Shown: positions 44,406-56,878 of the stretch, piece by piece | How positions within the stretch are numbered: the stretch's first letter is position 1 | How the letters are laid out: each line of letters begins with the position of its first letter | NCBI GenBank assembly: GCA_026120185.1 | Contig: JANUWF010001617.1 | Span: forward strand, 1,488,001-1,552,000 | DNA length: 64,000 nucleotides | From: Voacanga thouarsii | Taxonomy: Eukaryota > Streptophyta > Magnoliopsida > Gentianales > Apocynaceae | Reading direction: 5' to 3' | Program-made: the position numbers and the translations under genes | The notes under the pieces: generated by a model | What the model saw: the letters and a program-made list of their open reading frames with translations, nothing else | What the model was told of the DNA's origin: nothing | The model's database searches: none

Positions 44406-47400
44406 CAGACCAGAAATGATTGTTGATGAGGTCCAGCCGTTTCGCGTTCGTGCTGAATAGTCTCGGTAGAAACAATAAATAAAAGTTGCTGGAATTAAAA
44501 AAAAAAAAAGAACTTATTTCATGCAGAGAGAATAAGGGTTAAATTACTACCCACTATCGGCAACCGTCTGTATAAGGATTGTCGAGTGTAGGTTGTGGAA
44601 CTGTATTTGCTAGTAACTTTGAAGCTTCTCTTGCATTTTCCTTGTTAAGCGATAATACCTAATGTAGCATATGGTGTTAATTAGTTAAGTTATTGGCAGA
44701 CTGCTGTGCTTTTTTCTGCAATATGATGAGCTTAGGTGATTGGGTTTCTTTGCTTTTCCCATGCTGAAAAATTCATGGCTTCTTGAAACTTACAATCTAG
44801 TTGCTTCAGAGAAAATAGGTTGTATGGAGATGATATATGGTTCTGATTGTGGATGAATTAACTCCTGTACTTACTTGATCAAGGAATTGGTTTTCATTTC
44901 TAGCATATTACAGAAGTATCCTGTCAGCTGTGGATTTTTGATTCAATTTGCCCCCCTGGATTAGTTAATGTGGTTTTGTGTAGCTTTCTATATTAGACTC
45001 AATGATTCGGGGAGTCTTCAGTTGTTTTCTTCTTTTCAAATGTTCTTAGGTTTGTGTAATTGTGAAGCTGCCAACTGAACTAAATTTCAGTGATCACCAA
45101 ACTTTGTGGGTTGAGCACTTCCACACTACTACAATATGGATTTGGGATGCCTACACTAGGGATGTGAATGGGCATAATTTCGATATTGAATAAAATTTAA
45201 AATGTATATATTTAAAAAGTATTGATAAGAATATGACTCGCATAATTAATATTTTACGTTATTATACTTGATGCATATTTTATTTTTTTTCATGTGTATA
45301 TGAAAGTAACTCGTATTTACTAATGGTGGTAAAAAGTAGGGATAGAATTAAGAGACGTCACTTTAAAAAAATTTTAAATTAATTTTAATTTTTTTAAAAA
45401 AATTCCTTAAAATATTACATTTCACCTTTTAATTTTTTTAAAAAAATTATAATATTATTTTTAATATAATTTATTTTTTATTTTAAAATTTGTAATTTCA
45501 TCTCTGGTGAAAAGTTGTTAAGAAAAGTAAAAATTGGAAAAGATTTCAATGTTTTTGCCTTCCCCCTTTGATTACCTACTCCAATTTGTGAGCTTTGGTT
45601 AGTTATAACACATCATTTCCCTTGACGCAAAACAATGTGATGATCAGTACAACCACTCCACTCCTATAGCTAAAATTTAGCATCCCAAGTCTTCCTCATG
45701 ACCAGGTCTCCTCTTCCTGTGTTCACAAATAATCTCCAAACCCCTCCACATTTTTTCAAATCTATTCAAATTTGAGTATATTATTTTAAAATTTTATGAA
45801 TATTTTTTATTATTTATGAGTTACCAAGAAAGAAGAGAAAACAAGGAATCGGAACGGCATAACGGAAATTTGAAAATCCCTTCCACACAGTTGTAGATTT
45901 TTTTTTTTTTAATCCTGTTGATTTTTCATGAAAATAACGTTGGGTTTTGTCGATCTTTAGTTTGATTAGTTCAGAGATTTGAATTTCTCCCCGCGGCTGG
46001 TCGGAACACCAACGCCTCTGACCTCACCTGCCGCTAGCGGCGGAGCCTTTAAAGTCATCAATATTCTGCTACTTTAAGCGGTGCAAAGCGACAAAAACGT
46101 GTCCGTCAGCCACATTTATACTCTTTGTGATGTGGCAATGGCGGAGAAAGCACGACTTTTTTGTTTTAAAAAAAAAGGAAAAGAAAAAAGAAGCACGACT
46201 TTTCTTTTAAGGTATATCTTGGAATAACGCTATTTTTTGTTTTGTGAGGGTAATTTGGAAGCTTCTTAAAGGAAATCTTGTTTGAATTGGCTTCCTTCCT
46301 TTTCAATTTCCTTGTATGAAAATTAATCATTAAGTTGAAATTTCTATGTTTAAGCAATAGATTTAGAGTCCACATGGATAAGTATTAATTTGAGATGAAT
46401 TTTATAAAAAAAATTATTAAATATGTAAAATTAGGTAGAATAATATAATGTTAATGATAATTTTTAATAAATAAATATATACAATAATTATATATTTAAC
46501 TTAAAGTGAAATTTTAATTTGAGATGAGAATTAAAAGTTACAAGCCAAATAAATCCTCGTGCAGGAGATTTGAATTTGGAATTTTTTAGAGATAGTTATA
46601 ATGACTTGATATCAATGCAATTGAAATTTTTGCGTGCTTTGTCTGATAATTTTATTTATATTCAAATTGAAAGTTTTATATTCAAGTAATGAATTTATTG
46701 TATGCGTGTAGTGAATTTAAATTTAGATTTTTTTAGAGATATTTATAATAATTGGATGTCAATGCAATTGAAGTTTTGCGTGTTATACTAGATATTTTAT
46801 ATATACATTAGAAAATTTATCAAACACTACTATTTATTTAATGAGAAGATGACCATATTAAATTATTTTTTTACTTTATTTTATTCATATAGCAAATTTG
46901 AATTTGGATTTTTAAGGGATATTTCCAGCATTTTGATGCTAAATTATATGATTTATTTGAGGGAAATATGACACTGGATTGAGACATTAGTGACTTATTG
47001 AATATGTATCATATTGTTTTTTTTAATTAAAAAATCAGTATAATAAAACTATTAATACTATATTATAAAAAGAAGCATTGTCTATTTGTGGTGCCTTGTA
47101 CACACACTACCTAATACTATAAAAAGAAGCATTGTCTATTTGGCCACAGCCTCGGGAAATTTTATAACCATCCCACATGCCATGTATCATTGACTTTAGA
47201 AAAAGAAAAAAAAAAAAAACTCGGTTCTTGGGACTTTGTCTCGAAGAAATATTCAAGAAACTCATTGTCTTAGCAACCCCATTTCAAATTTCTCCAATTT
47301 CTTCCTCCGTGTATTGAAATTTTAACAAATTTATGGCTTCACGCCTCTATTCTTGACCTTTAACATCTGAATGATTGTGCAGGGCATTATAAAACAAGCC

Positions 47401-47576
47401 AAAAAGGATATGTGAATGCTCCCTTATACTAAAAACTTCACAGACAAAGACTCTTCACTACCTAATTAACGCAAAAGTCAAATTGAGGAAGCTTCAGAAT
47501 CAGTCTGATATATGAATTTAATCCTTGTATAGTGGCACTTTTATTTCAAACCAGGCCGTCTTGATTTGATCAGGCC
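44406..47576. other. Intergenic region between MYB and NHL6-like genes
   Basis: 3.2 kb. The first few hundred bases should be the MYB 3' UTR. 45.15-45.5 kb and 46.4-47.1 kb are AT-rich. 45.95-46.15 kb is a GC-richer patch (GCCGCTAGCGGCGG) of unknown origin. A ~27 bp unit (TATAAAAAGAAGCATTGTC) is directly repeated at about 47063 and 47118. Three W-box-type motifs lie in the last 400 bases. Confidence 0.45.
47190..47481. promoter_or_regulatory. Three W-box motifs upstream of the NHL6-like gene
   Basis: TTGACT at 47190-47195, TTGACC at 47353-47358, and AGTCAA (reverse TTGACT) at 47476-47481, all within 400 bp of the TATA box. WRKY factors bind TTGAC(C/T), and NHL genes are often pathogen-induced, so WRKY control is plausible. 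Confidence 0.4.
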
Positions 47577-47584
47577 TATATAAA
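47577..47584 (+). promoter_or_regulatory. TATA box of the NHL6-like gene
   Basis: TATATAAA about 120 bp upstream of the ATG at 47704, leaving a plausible ~90 nt 5' UTR. Confidence 0.65.
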
Positions 47585-47703
47585 GTCATACATTTTTGTC
47601 CAGGCAGAGGGAACGAAAGGCATAGGACCTGTCTGTGTCTGTTATACTGCTTTGTTATTGCATGTTCTCTAGTTTTTTGCCGTGACTATTGAGCTTTCCA
47701 TCC

Positions 47704-48465
47704 ATGGCGGATCATCAGAGGATCCATCCAGTTCAGGATCCTGAGGCGCCACAAGTCCAGAAGCCTACTGCTCCTCTGGTTCCCCGTGGCTCTTCTCGGT
47801 CTGAGAATGGCAATCCTGAACACCACTATCCGCCGCCTATTCGCAGGACCATCCCTTATTCTTATGAAAAACCACCACCAAAGAGGAACTGCTGCCGTAG
47901 GTGCCTCTGTTGGACAATATGTCTCATTCTGCTACAGATTATTGTCTTGGGAATCCTTGCTGCCGTCATATACTTGGTTTTCCGACCAAAAATACCAAAG
48001 TACTCGGTAGACAGCTTGAGAATAACACAGTTCAATCTTAGCGATGATATGAGCTTGTCTGCAGCGTTTAATGTGAATGTCACAGCAAGAAATCCCAACA
48101 AGAAGATTGGTATATACTATAGAGGTGGCAGCCATTTAAGTGTGTGGTTCACAGGTACAAAACTTTGTGAAGGGTCATTACCGAAGTTTTATCAAGGTCA
48201 TAGAAACACCACTGTGCTCAACCTGGCCTTGACCGGACAAACAGACAATGCATCAGACTTGTTGCAACGCCTGCAGGCGCAGCAGCAGACAGGAAACATT
48301 CCCTTGAATCTTAGAGCAAAGGTCCCGGTGAGATTGAAGCTTGGCAAATTGAAATTGATGAGGTGGAAATTCTTGGTGAAATGCAGGCTGAATGTGGACA
48401 GTTTGGCTGCAGACAATGTCATTAGAATCAGAGATAGCAGTTGTAAGTTTAGGTTTAGGCTCTAA
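47704..48465 (+). CDS. NHL6: NDR1/HIN1-like protein, NHL6 type
   Basis: 253 aa, intact, single exon. Membrane-anchored LEA_2-domain protein; family members act at the plasma membrane in defence and stress (NHL6 in Arabidopsis is linked to abiotic-stress responses). The N-terminus carries the NHL6-like HPVQDPEAP and TAPLVPRGSSRSE, then a Pro-rich and Cys-rich stretch (RNCCRRCLCW). One transmembrane segment spans about 69-93, followed by RPKIPKYS. The LEA_2 domain (about 110-230) contains NPNKKIGIYYRGG, LPKFYQGHRNTT and the C-terminal SSCKFRFRL. Candidate N-glycosylation sites (NLS, NVT, NTT, NAS) fit an extracellular C-terminal domain. Start chosen at ATG 47704; an upstream in-frame TTG is not credible in a plant nuclear gene. 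Confidence 0.92.
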   Translation: MADHQRIHPVQDPEAPQVQKPTAPLVPRGSSRSENGNPEHHYPPPIRRTIPYSYEKPPPKRNCCRRCLCWTICLILLQIIVLGILAAVIYLVFRPKIPKYSVDSLRITQFNLSDDMSLSAAFNVNVTARNPNKKIGIYYRGGSHLSVWFTGTKLCEGSLPKFYQGHRNTTVLNLALTGQTDNASDLLQRLQAQQQTGNIPLNLRAKVPVRLKLGKLKLMRWKFLVKCRLNVDSLAADNVIRIRDSSCKFRFRL

Positions 48466-49860
48466 CTTACCTGCTTCATTTATGGCATTCTGCCCGGAGA
48501 TTTTTCTTGATTCCTTTTTATGTAAATTATTAGTATTCATAAAATGATAGGAGGATTATAGATTGGTTATTGCCTCCATCACAGTACTGCGATGATATTT
48601 CTGTTTCGTATCTGTATTCCATTTGCTCATATATTGGACTCGATTGCACTTCATAGCATATACATATTAAGCACCTTATTAGTCTTCTTCTTCCTGCTTC
48701 CCTTCTTACACAAGAATATCATCATCATTTGCTAACTAATCAGGAATCAGACCAAAAGATTATCCAATATGATTTCCTGAAAGATGAAGGATTGTAGATT
48801 TAACAGCAAAAATGTTCATAACGAACTGCTTAAATTTCCTGAGTGCTGCAACTAACCTTCCCCCACCCCTAACCTATAATCTTTTTTATGGGATATCAGT
48901 CATTTACATTTGCTAGAATTTGTTAAGGAAATCAGCAAAAGGGAGTACTAGAATCTTCCCTAAGAGAATAGTGTTTTTTGGAGAGTGCAGATAAAGTAGG
49001 CAACAAGGTTGACCTTGAAGAGTGCAGAGTAATACATGAAAATTTTAGTTCTCTTACAACCTTGGCCGTTCTTAGCTCCCATTTTTGTGAGTCCCAAAAT
49101 AAATGAATTCAAAGGGATGTGCTCTACAGTTTAATAGATCCAAATTTGCTTCCAACTTTTCATATAATTCCCCAAAAATACTTCCATCAAAGTGAAACGA
49201 TATAGCAAATCAAATGTGCAGAAATTGTAGCTGTCGTAGAGCCTAATAAGTTATCATCGTCGCAGAAATGATAAACTGAGCATATTAAAACATACATTGA
49301 CACCCCTTATGATGTATACTCAACGCCGAGGACAAATGTAGACCTCCTGCAGATGAGAGCAACATTAACATTGAGAAAATTTAAAGAACCAACAGAAAAC
49401 AAGCTTAAGAAAGAGGTGCATCACATGGGAAATTGATTCTGAAAGTCCTCTTTTCCAATCAGGGTTAAAGGTATTTCCACCCAGATGGTGACAATCTTAT
49501 TTAGCAAACCACAAGACAGATTGAAATAGGTTACAGTTCCAAATAGCAAACTTTCGTCTCATAATATATTCAAAGACAGAAAGATATAAAATTACGTGAC
49601 CGGAGAATTTTAAAGAATCACACTGGAACCTGAACTTCATGAATTCAATATATATATAAGAAATGCTAAGAACCCCCCTGCCCCCCCCCCCCCACGCAAC
49701 AAACACACACATGGACACGCGGTAAGAGCAAATTTGCCACTAATACTGGTATCTAATACTAAACACACATATCCAATTTTGAGCTTGTCCACACAAATAG
49801 GGAACAGTTCTCTAACTCATAACCATGACGATAATTATATAATTTGTCTTCAATTTGCAG
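48466..49860. other. Downstream region of the NHL6-like gene
   Basis: 1.4 kb. It begins with the likely 3' UTR. No further gene is supported. A 13-base C run sits at 49681-49693 directly after CCCCCCTG. Confidence 0.5.
49681..49693. repeat. Poly-C tract
   Basis: Thirteen consecutive C in an otherwise AT-rich region. Such tracts are length-variable and prone to sequencing error. Confidence 0.8.
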
Positions 49861-50530
49861 CTTGGAGGAGATATTATTAGATTGATCAATCATATGATAT
49901 ATTTATTAACTCTAAAAATTTTAATTTGTCTAAAAGTTTAATTACGTTCTTTTAATGGAGTGAAACATAATTAATAAATTATTTTGGGGTTGATAAAATA
50001 ATTTATTAGAATTTAATCTAACTGTATCTAGTAAGGTCTCTTTAATGGCTCTTAATTATGAGGCAAAAATAAATTGTAAATATTTATAATTTATTAATGA
50101 AAATTATGAGAAACCAAAAATCATATTTGAGAATAGGGTACGATAAATGAAAATATTTGTACCCAATTATACTTATCTTATTCTATCATGATTTGTATTT
50201 GAAATAGAGTCAAATATATATAGATAGTTGGAAATAGCCAGTTATATATATTAGTTTAATATTCTATATCAAGTTTACATGAGAAACAACATTCTTTCCA
50301 TTTTTGTGTGAGTCTACTATCAACAAAAAGAGAAAAAATATGATAAGTAATTTTCTAGTCTCGGGAGATTATATTGAAGAAGGTTTGGGGGTCTGAAGTA
50401 TCACCAGAGGACTAAAAGCTTTTTGTGTCACAGTTTTAAAGACAATATCTACAAATGTATGATTTATTTTTTATATATTTATAAGGTTTAATCTAGTTAA
50501 TGTATAAATATATCGATCCTATTCCTAACA
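49861..50530 (+). repeat. 5' LTR remnant of copia D
   Basis: Aligns with 59839-60516 from GATCAATCATAT onward to the shared end AATATATC.AT..TAT.CC. It ends CTAACA. The first ~730 bp present in the 3' LTR are absent. Confidence 0.85.
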
Positions 50531-50548
50531 ATTAGTACCAGAGCATGG

Positions 50549-53500
50549 TTTGATCTATGTTTATGCATTAAGATTAAATTTTTATGCATATAATAATTGA
50601 ACAGTATAGGAATAATACATTTATATTTATAGTGAATCGTTTGATTAACTTAAAATAATTTTATGGTTATAATTTCCTTCCCTGAGCAATCTTGAGATAG
50701 GAGATATTTTACTACTTTTGTGAACTATAGGAAGAAAGAATGATTTAAGAGGAATTATTGGAAATGGAAGAAAGAAGAATATTATAGAAGCAAATATTTG
50801 GAGGAAGATGATTGTTACAACATAAAATATATCATATATAGATTTTTGGTAAGGTATTTGATAAGAAAATAGGACAAGACAAGGAGGGCCTATGAAGTGG
50901 TAGCCCAATGAAAAGAGGAGGGAGGATTATTTGTGCACGATTTCGTTTGGAAAAGACCCATTGTGTTTAAGTAAGTGGTCCATGTGAATGGAGGTCTTTC
51001 ACAATAAGGTATGAATCATGGATTACTTAACACATAAACATTTGTTCTTAACCGATTGATGAGAATGAGAATCTCATCATGTTTAGGTTATTATGTTATG
51101 AATTCCAAATGGGGAATGGTTTACCTTTAGCCAGTGAGTAATCCACTCATTTCATGACATAAGCATATTTCGAATACGTAGAACATGACCTATAGTTGTG
51201 ATTTCTCAAAAGTACTATATGGTAAAAACCTAGACTACTACCGCTACAGCGTGAACTAGTACTCTACGACTTGAGTATGAGTTGGTGGTCTGGTAAAGCT
51301 GGAAGTATATATTTTGATATGCTATAGTTGAGGTTCTATCGTAGGGCCAATATTCTTGCATGTTGGGTATGTGTGACTAGTTAGTTAAGACAGACTTGTA
51401 CAAGATAGTTTCTACACTATATCGCCCCTTGTGGTTGTCTGAATGATCCAAATATTCAGGGCCCTAGGAAATATGACTTGGATATTTGCTTTAAGGTAGC
51501 TCCCTTGGAAAGTGGAAACACTCCAGGAAGTCATGGACATTGGACTAGAAGTCTAAAGATAGTAGATGTCATTTAGAGAGGTGTTAGTACACTTCTTCCT
51601 CTCTAAATGTACGGCGATATGTAGAGGGATATTTTAGTAATTTCATCTATAAGTCGAAGATTTTGCTAATGCAGCATTACCCTTGAGGTCAATATTTCCT
51701 TATGGTGATATTATGAAATATTTAAAATGAAAAATATAACTATTTATATAGTGGGGGTATTTTGGTCATTTTAGTAGCCAAGCGATGTGTTTTTTTTGTC
51801 CTCAGAATAGCCCGTAAGTTCTAATTATTTTTGGGTTGAAGAACTGGTCTCAGTTGAGAGGGTTTTATTTTATTCAAGAAGTCTAATTTATTATTAGATT
51901 GGAATAAAATAAATTGAAAGAAATTTATTATCTAGTTTAATTAGTTAATTAATTATTCAGGGCCCAGGTCCAGTTTGAATAATTAGAAAAATTAACCTCG
52001 ACTTAAATTAGAGGAAAATAATTAATACTTAATTATTGGGTTATTTATTTAATTAAGTCCAAGAAATAAATAATTAAAGTTTAATTATTTTTTGATTCAT
52101 TTGGTTTCATTAATTATTTATTGGGTTATTTATTTAATCTCAAGGAATAAATAATTAATGTTTATTATTTTAGACTTTTCGGGTCTAAGAAAAATAATAA
52201 ATATTATTTTGGCCCAATGCTCTGAACCATAGGATTTTTCCAGATACAGTTCAGAAGAGTTTAGGAAGAAGCCAAAATTTATTTTGTTAATAATATTCGA
52301 GTGTTTGAAATATTAAATCTCGGGAATATTATTATCATCAAAATAATTATTGGCTTTATGACTCTTGGCTTTCTATGTGAAAAATAAAATAAAATTAAAA
52401 ATTGAAAATAAAATCTCTCCCTCTTGTGCGTGTCTCTTGGTTTCACTGGCTTTTGGTTTGGTTTTTGTTAACATAAGAAGCCAACAAAAGCCAACCGAGA
52501 GATTGATAGAGACAGAGGCTCTTCTCATCCATTTTTGTGATCACCAACTTGGATTAGGGAGGGTCATATTTTGAGAACTGAAAAACTTGGTATTCATTGC
52601 ACCAGAGGTGAAGAAGGAGGGTGGTAGTTTTTGCACTGGAGACTTCATCAAACGGGTAGCAAGAAGCTGTTCTTGTGAATCAACCCATTCTCCTTCAATC
52701 TTCAAGGTTTAAGGCACTGAGAGTATGATTTTAAAGCTTCCATGATGTTGTTATGTTCTGTTATGATTTTTCTCTCCATTTTTGTTTCTCCCGTGCATGC
52801 TCTATGCTATTTTCCAATTCCTACATTTCTCAGAATAACTATAAATAGAGGAAATGAAGACAAAAGAAAGAAATCGAGAGAAAAAGAGAGGGAGACTAAG
52901 AGGAAAAGGAAAGAAAGAGAAAAGGGAAAAGAGGGAGAGAGAGAAGAAGTTAGAACTTTGAAGATTAATTTTACTTAATCACTTAGGTGAGCTTGACTCG
53001 AGGAATTACCTAGACAAGGTGAGTCCTTTTTATTTTACAGATACCGTTTTGGCTAGTAATTTTCTATAAAATTTGCATATAAGCATTTCTCATCAATTGT
53101 TTTATGAAACATAGATTTTATGAGTCCCTCAACATAGATAATTTAGTGTAAGCAAAGAAATCTTTGTGTAAGAATATCATTCTCTGTGTAAGAAAAGTAA
53201 TCTCTATGTGAGACTAGTAATTCTTGTGCGTGACCATTAATCTTCATGTGAGAAAAGTGTCTGTTTTATTTCAATTATAAAATCCCATTTATTTACAAGT
53301 TGTCTTGTTGGAAAAATGCTATGAAACCCTTTTATTTGTTTTAAGGGAAAATCATAGGTATACATAGGACTCACTGAGTGTTTTGCACTAATGTGTTTCT
53401 TTATATTCTTCTATTTAAGGCTCCGTTATACATTTTAGAGATTAGACTAGTGTAGCAGCAACGTGACAGGGTTGAAACAAGTAATATAATATATTGTATT

Positions 53501-54985
53501 ATATGTTTTAAGTTTTGGGATACTGTGTAAAGATTCGATGTCTACGTATTTCTTATGGATTTTTCCTATGAATGCACCGAGATATGTATGTTTAAGTTGT
53601 AAGACTTGTTATAGAGATCTTTTTTTTCTGGGAGTTCAGATAGGGTGACATCCCACAAAGATAAGGCTAAAAAAAAATGTAAATGGTCACTAGAGACAAA
53701 GCAGATTACGATCGCGCGGTGTTGTCAATGAAATGGGACTGGTGCAAAAGAAGGATCCATAGCGAGTAAGGAGTCAGGAGCCAAGGCTGGATTGGCCCAT
53801 GGTAGGCAGGCAGCCTGGCGTGACATTAGGCCAGCCCAATGACTCGACTAGTGGCCTAGTGCTAGTCACCAAGCTTGGCATGTGCTTGGCTAGCCCAAGC
53901 AGCTGTGCTAGGTTGGCTGTTGGGCTGCTAAGCCTGGACCTAGGCCACGACCAAGTAGGTTCTTAGGATTTGAATTGATATTACTAGGATTTGAACCTTA
54001 ATCCCTAGAATGGAACCCAGAGAGCTAACAACCAAACCACACAAGAGCTTGTGACATGGATATGCTTTAACAAATTAATATTGCAGAAAATTGAAGAGTT
54101 GGTTATTTTGTTATCCAATTAATTTTTCAATTGTAATTTTGTAATATTATTTTTTGTGTCTAAGTTGGCCAAAAAATTATTCTTTTTTTTAATAGTCTTT
54201 ACTATATTATTTTAATCGAATTATTTCTCATTCATGTTAACATGCTATATAATTTGTATAAACATTACTCTAGGTACTATTTGGTTATATATAAATAAAT
54301 AAAAATTTTTATTTAAAAAGAAATTAAGTATGTGAGGGTTAATTTTAATCTTAAGCCTCCCCTATTAGTCCATTAGTAAAATTAATGTTTGCTTCATACT
54401 ATTTTAAATAGTCTCTCTATAGAAAGGCTATATTATATTAGTTACTAAATTGGGCCCAAAATTTTTTGTATTATTTTTATAAGTTTAATTTATTCACAAT
54501 TACCCTATAGGTGATATGTTTGGGTTGGAATTTTTTTTTTAAAAAAAATCAATATAGGGGTTATATTATAAGGACTTTCTATAAAATATCCAAATGATAT
54601 CTATGAGGGTCAAAATATTAATGATACTAAAATTAATATTTCATTTAGATACAAGACATATTTATTTTAGTGGGAGGATCTAAGCTTAACTATAAATTAT
54701 ATTGTTATAATCTCCTATAGAGGTACATATTACTTTGAGGTTTTAGGTTGTGGATCCCAACCTAACTATATGATACATTGTTATTTTTTGTAGATGTGTA
54801 TGTTTATTTGGGGTTTTAGATTGTCGTTATTTTATAGTAGATTTATTATTACTCAAAATATTATCATATTGATCATGCATCATGTTATAATATTTTATTT
54901 TGATCATGCATTATATTATAATATTTTATCTTGATCATACATCATGTTATGATATTGGCTCATATGTTTTATGTAATTTTAAAAA
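50549..54985. other. Leader or nested insertion inside copia D
   Basis: 4.4 kb without coding capacity. 51.9-52.2 kb has a local repeat (TTAATTATTGGGTTATTTATTTAAT at about 52030 and 52115). 52.85-52.95 kb is GA-rich. 53.0-53.7 kb resembles LTR sequence (GGACTCACTGAGTG; GGTGACATCCCACAA). 53.7-54.0 kb is an isolated GC-rich block with repeated GGCCTAG/GGCTAGCCC words. It is most simply one or more older LTR elements nested in D, but I could not find matching ends. Confidence 0.4.
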
Positions 54986-55800
54986 ATGACTACCAACCCT
55001 ATATCCCTAATCTTCACAAAGAACCAACTGGTTAAAAAAAATATTATTGATTGGAAATGGAACCTCATAATCACCCTTACTATGAGAAGTTTAAATACGT
55101 GCTAACTGAATCATTTCCTCCTAAACTTACTAAATAGTTCATGCGTGAACAAAATGAGACTTATTATAAGTGGTTAAGTTCTTATAAGATGGCTTATTGC
55201 TACATTTTGGGATTTATCTCAAATGTGTTGTAGCAGAAATATGAGAACTTAACAACCGCTATAGCAATCATGAGAAGCCTCCAACAAATTTTTGAGCACA
55301 AGAACATTGGCCCCGCCAAGCAAAATGAGGCACATAACGAATATGCACACGAAACCTAGAACGCCCATGAGGGATCATATGCTAGAATTGCTCACTCAGT
55401 TTAACGTAGCAGAGGTCTTAGGAGTTGAAATTAAGCTTGAGACTCAGGTTGATATGGCTTTAGAAACTCTTCCAGAAATGTTCTTGTAGTTCAAAGTTAA
55501 TTATAATATGAACAAAATAGAAATGTCTCTTATAGAGTTGAGGAAGGAACTCGAGAGTGCCAAGGCTATCCTGAAAGTGGAAAGTAGTAACGTTCTTGTT
55601 GTGACTTATGCTAGATCTTCCTCTTCCAAGTCTAAGAGTAAAGGAAGAAATATAAGGAAGTAAAATAACAAAAAGAGGCCTAAGTAGCAGGTTAAGAAAG
55701 TTAAAATGGATGAAAAACCCAAAAGTAAATGTTTTCACTACAAACAAAAAGGATATTGGAAGTCATAGTGCCCAAAATACGTAGCTAAACGCAAGTAAAG
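54986..55800 (+). pseudogene. gag: Copia D gag, broken
   Basis: ATG 54986 opens MTTNPISLIFTKNQL and NIIDWKWNL, the start of a UBN2-type copia Gag. Later blocks include YVLTESFPPKL, a frameshift, then TPMRDHMLELLTQF and LETQVDMALETLPEMFL (55340-55487), ELRKELESAKAIL, a Ser/Lys-rich basic linker and a degenerate knuckle KCFHYKQKGYWKS (second Cys replaced by Tyr). Stops interrupt all blocks. Confidence 0.75.
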
Positions 55801-55829
55801 TACTAGAGAGTTATCCTACATTGAAACTT

Positions 55830-56832
55830 ATGTGGTTGATTCTACAAATACTTGGATAGTAGATTCTAGAGCCACTAATCATATTTGCAATTCATTGCAG
55901 GAGTTCAAGTTATAAGACATCTCAATAAATGAGAGCATACTCTAAGAGTTGGTACATGATCAGTGATATCTGCAATAGCTATTGGAGATGTTTATCTTTA
56001 TTTTAATAATAAAAATTTGGATTTGAAAGAATATTATTATGTTCCCGACATGTACCGGAATTTGATTTTGATTTCTTTGTTATTCAAATAAAAATATTAT
56101 GTTAAATTTCATAAATTTTCAATAGATATATATTTGAATAACTCTTTGATTTGTCAAGAATATTTAAATAATGATCTGTATATCTTAAAACCTACCAATA
56201 GTTCGTTATATCATTCTGAATCTAATAAATGCATTGAGTTATCTCCTACTAATGAGACTCTCTTATGGCATCTTAGACTTAGTCATATTAATTTAAATAG
56301 GGTTAAAAAACTTGTAAAATAAGGTCCTTTAAGAGACTTAAAGGTGGAACCTATTCAAGTTTGCGAATCTTGTTTGAAAGTAAAATGACCAAAAGATCAT
56401 TTCCTTTGAAAGGAAATAGAGTTAAGGAAGTCTTGGAATTAGTGCACTCTAAAATATGTGGACCAATTAATGTCCAAGTTAGAGGTGGGTATATGTATTT
56501 CATGACCTTTATAGCTGATTACTCAAGATATGGATATGTTTACCTAATGACTCATAAATTTGAAGCCTTAGAAAAATTCAAAGAATTTAAGACTAAGGTT
56601 GAGAAGCTGTTAGGTAAGAATATTAAGACACTTTGATCAGAAAGAGATAGAGAATATCTATCCCATGACTTTAGGTCATACTTGTTAGAAAATAGAATTT
56701 TATCCTAACTAAGTGCACCAGGTACTCATTAACATAATGGAGTTGCAGAAATAAGAAATAGGACCTTGTTAGATAATGCTTGACTTCTTTACCATGAGTA
56801 CATTCTTTTGGGGATATGCCATATAAATTGCG

Positions 56833-56878
<46 letters not shown>

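Noticed and set aside
52742..52978. A 78-residue frame with a Lys/Glu/Arg-rich tail
   Set aside because: The charged tail is translation of a GA-rich simple repeat in a non-coding block of copia D.
51000..53651. A gypsy solo LTR ending GGTGACA at 53651
   Set aside because: LTR-like words exist, but I could not find a matching start, target duplication or second copy; kept only as an unresolved block.
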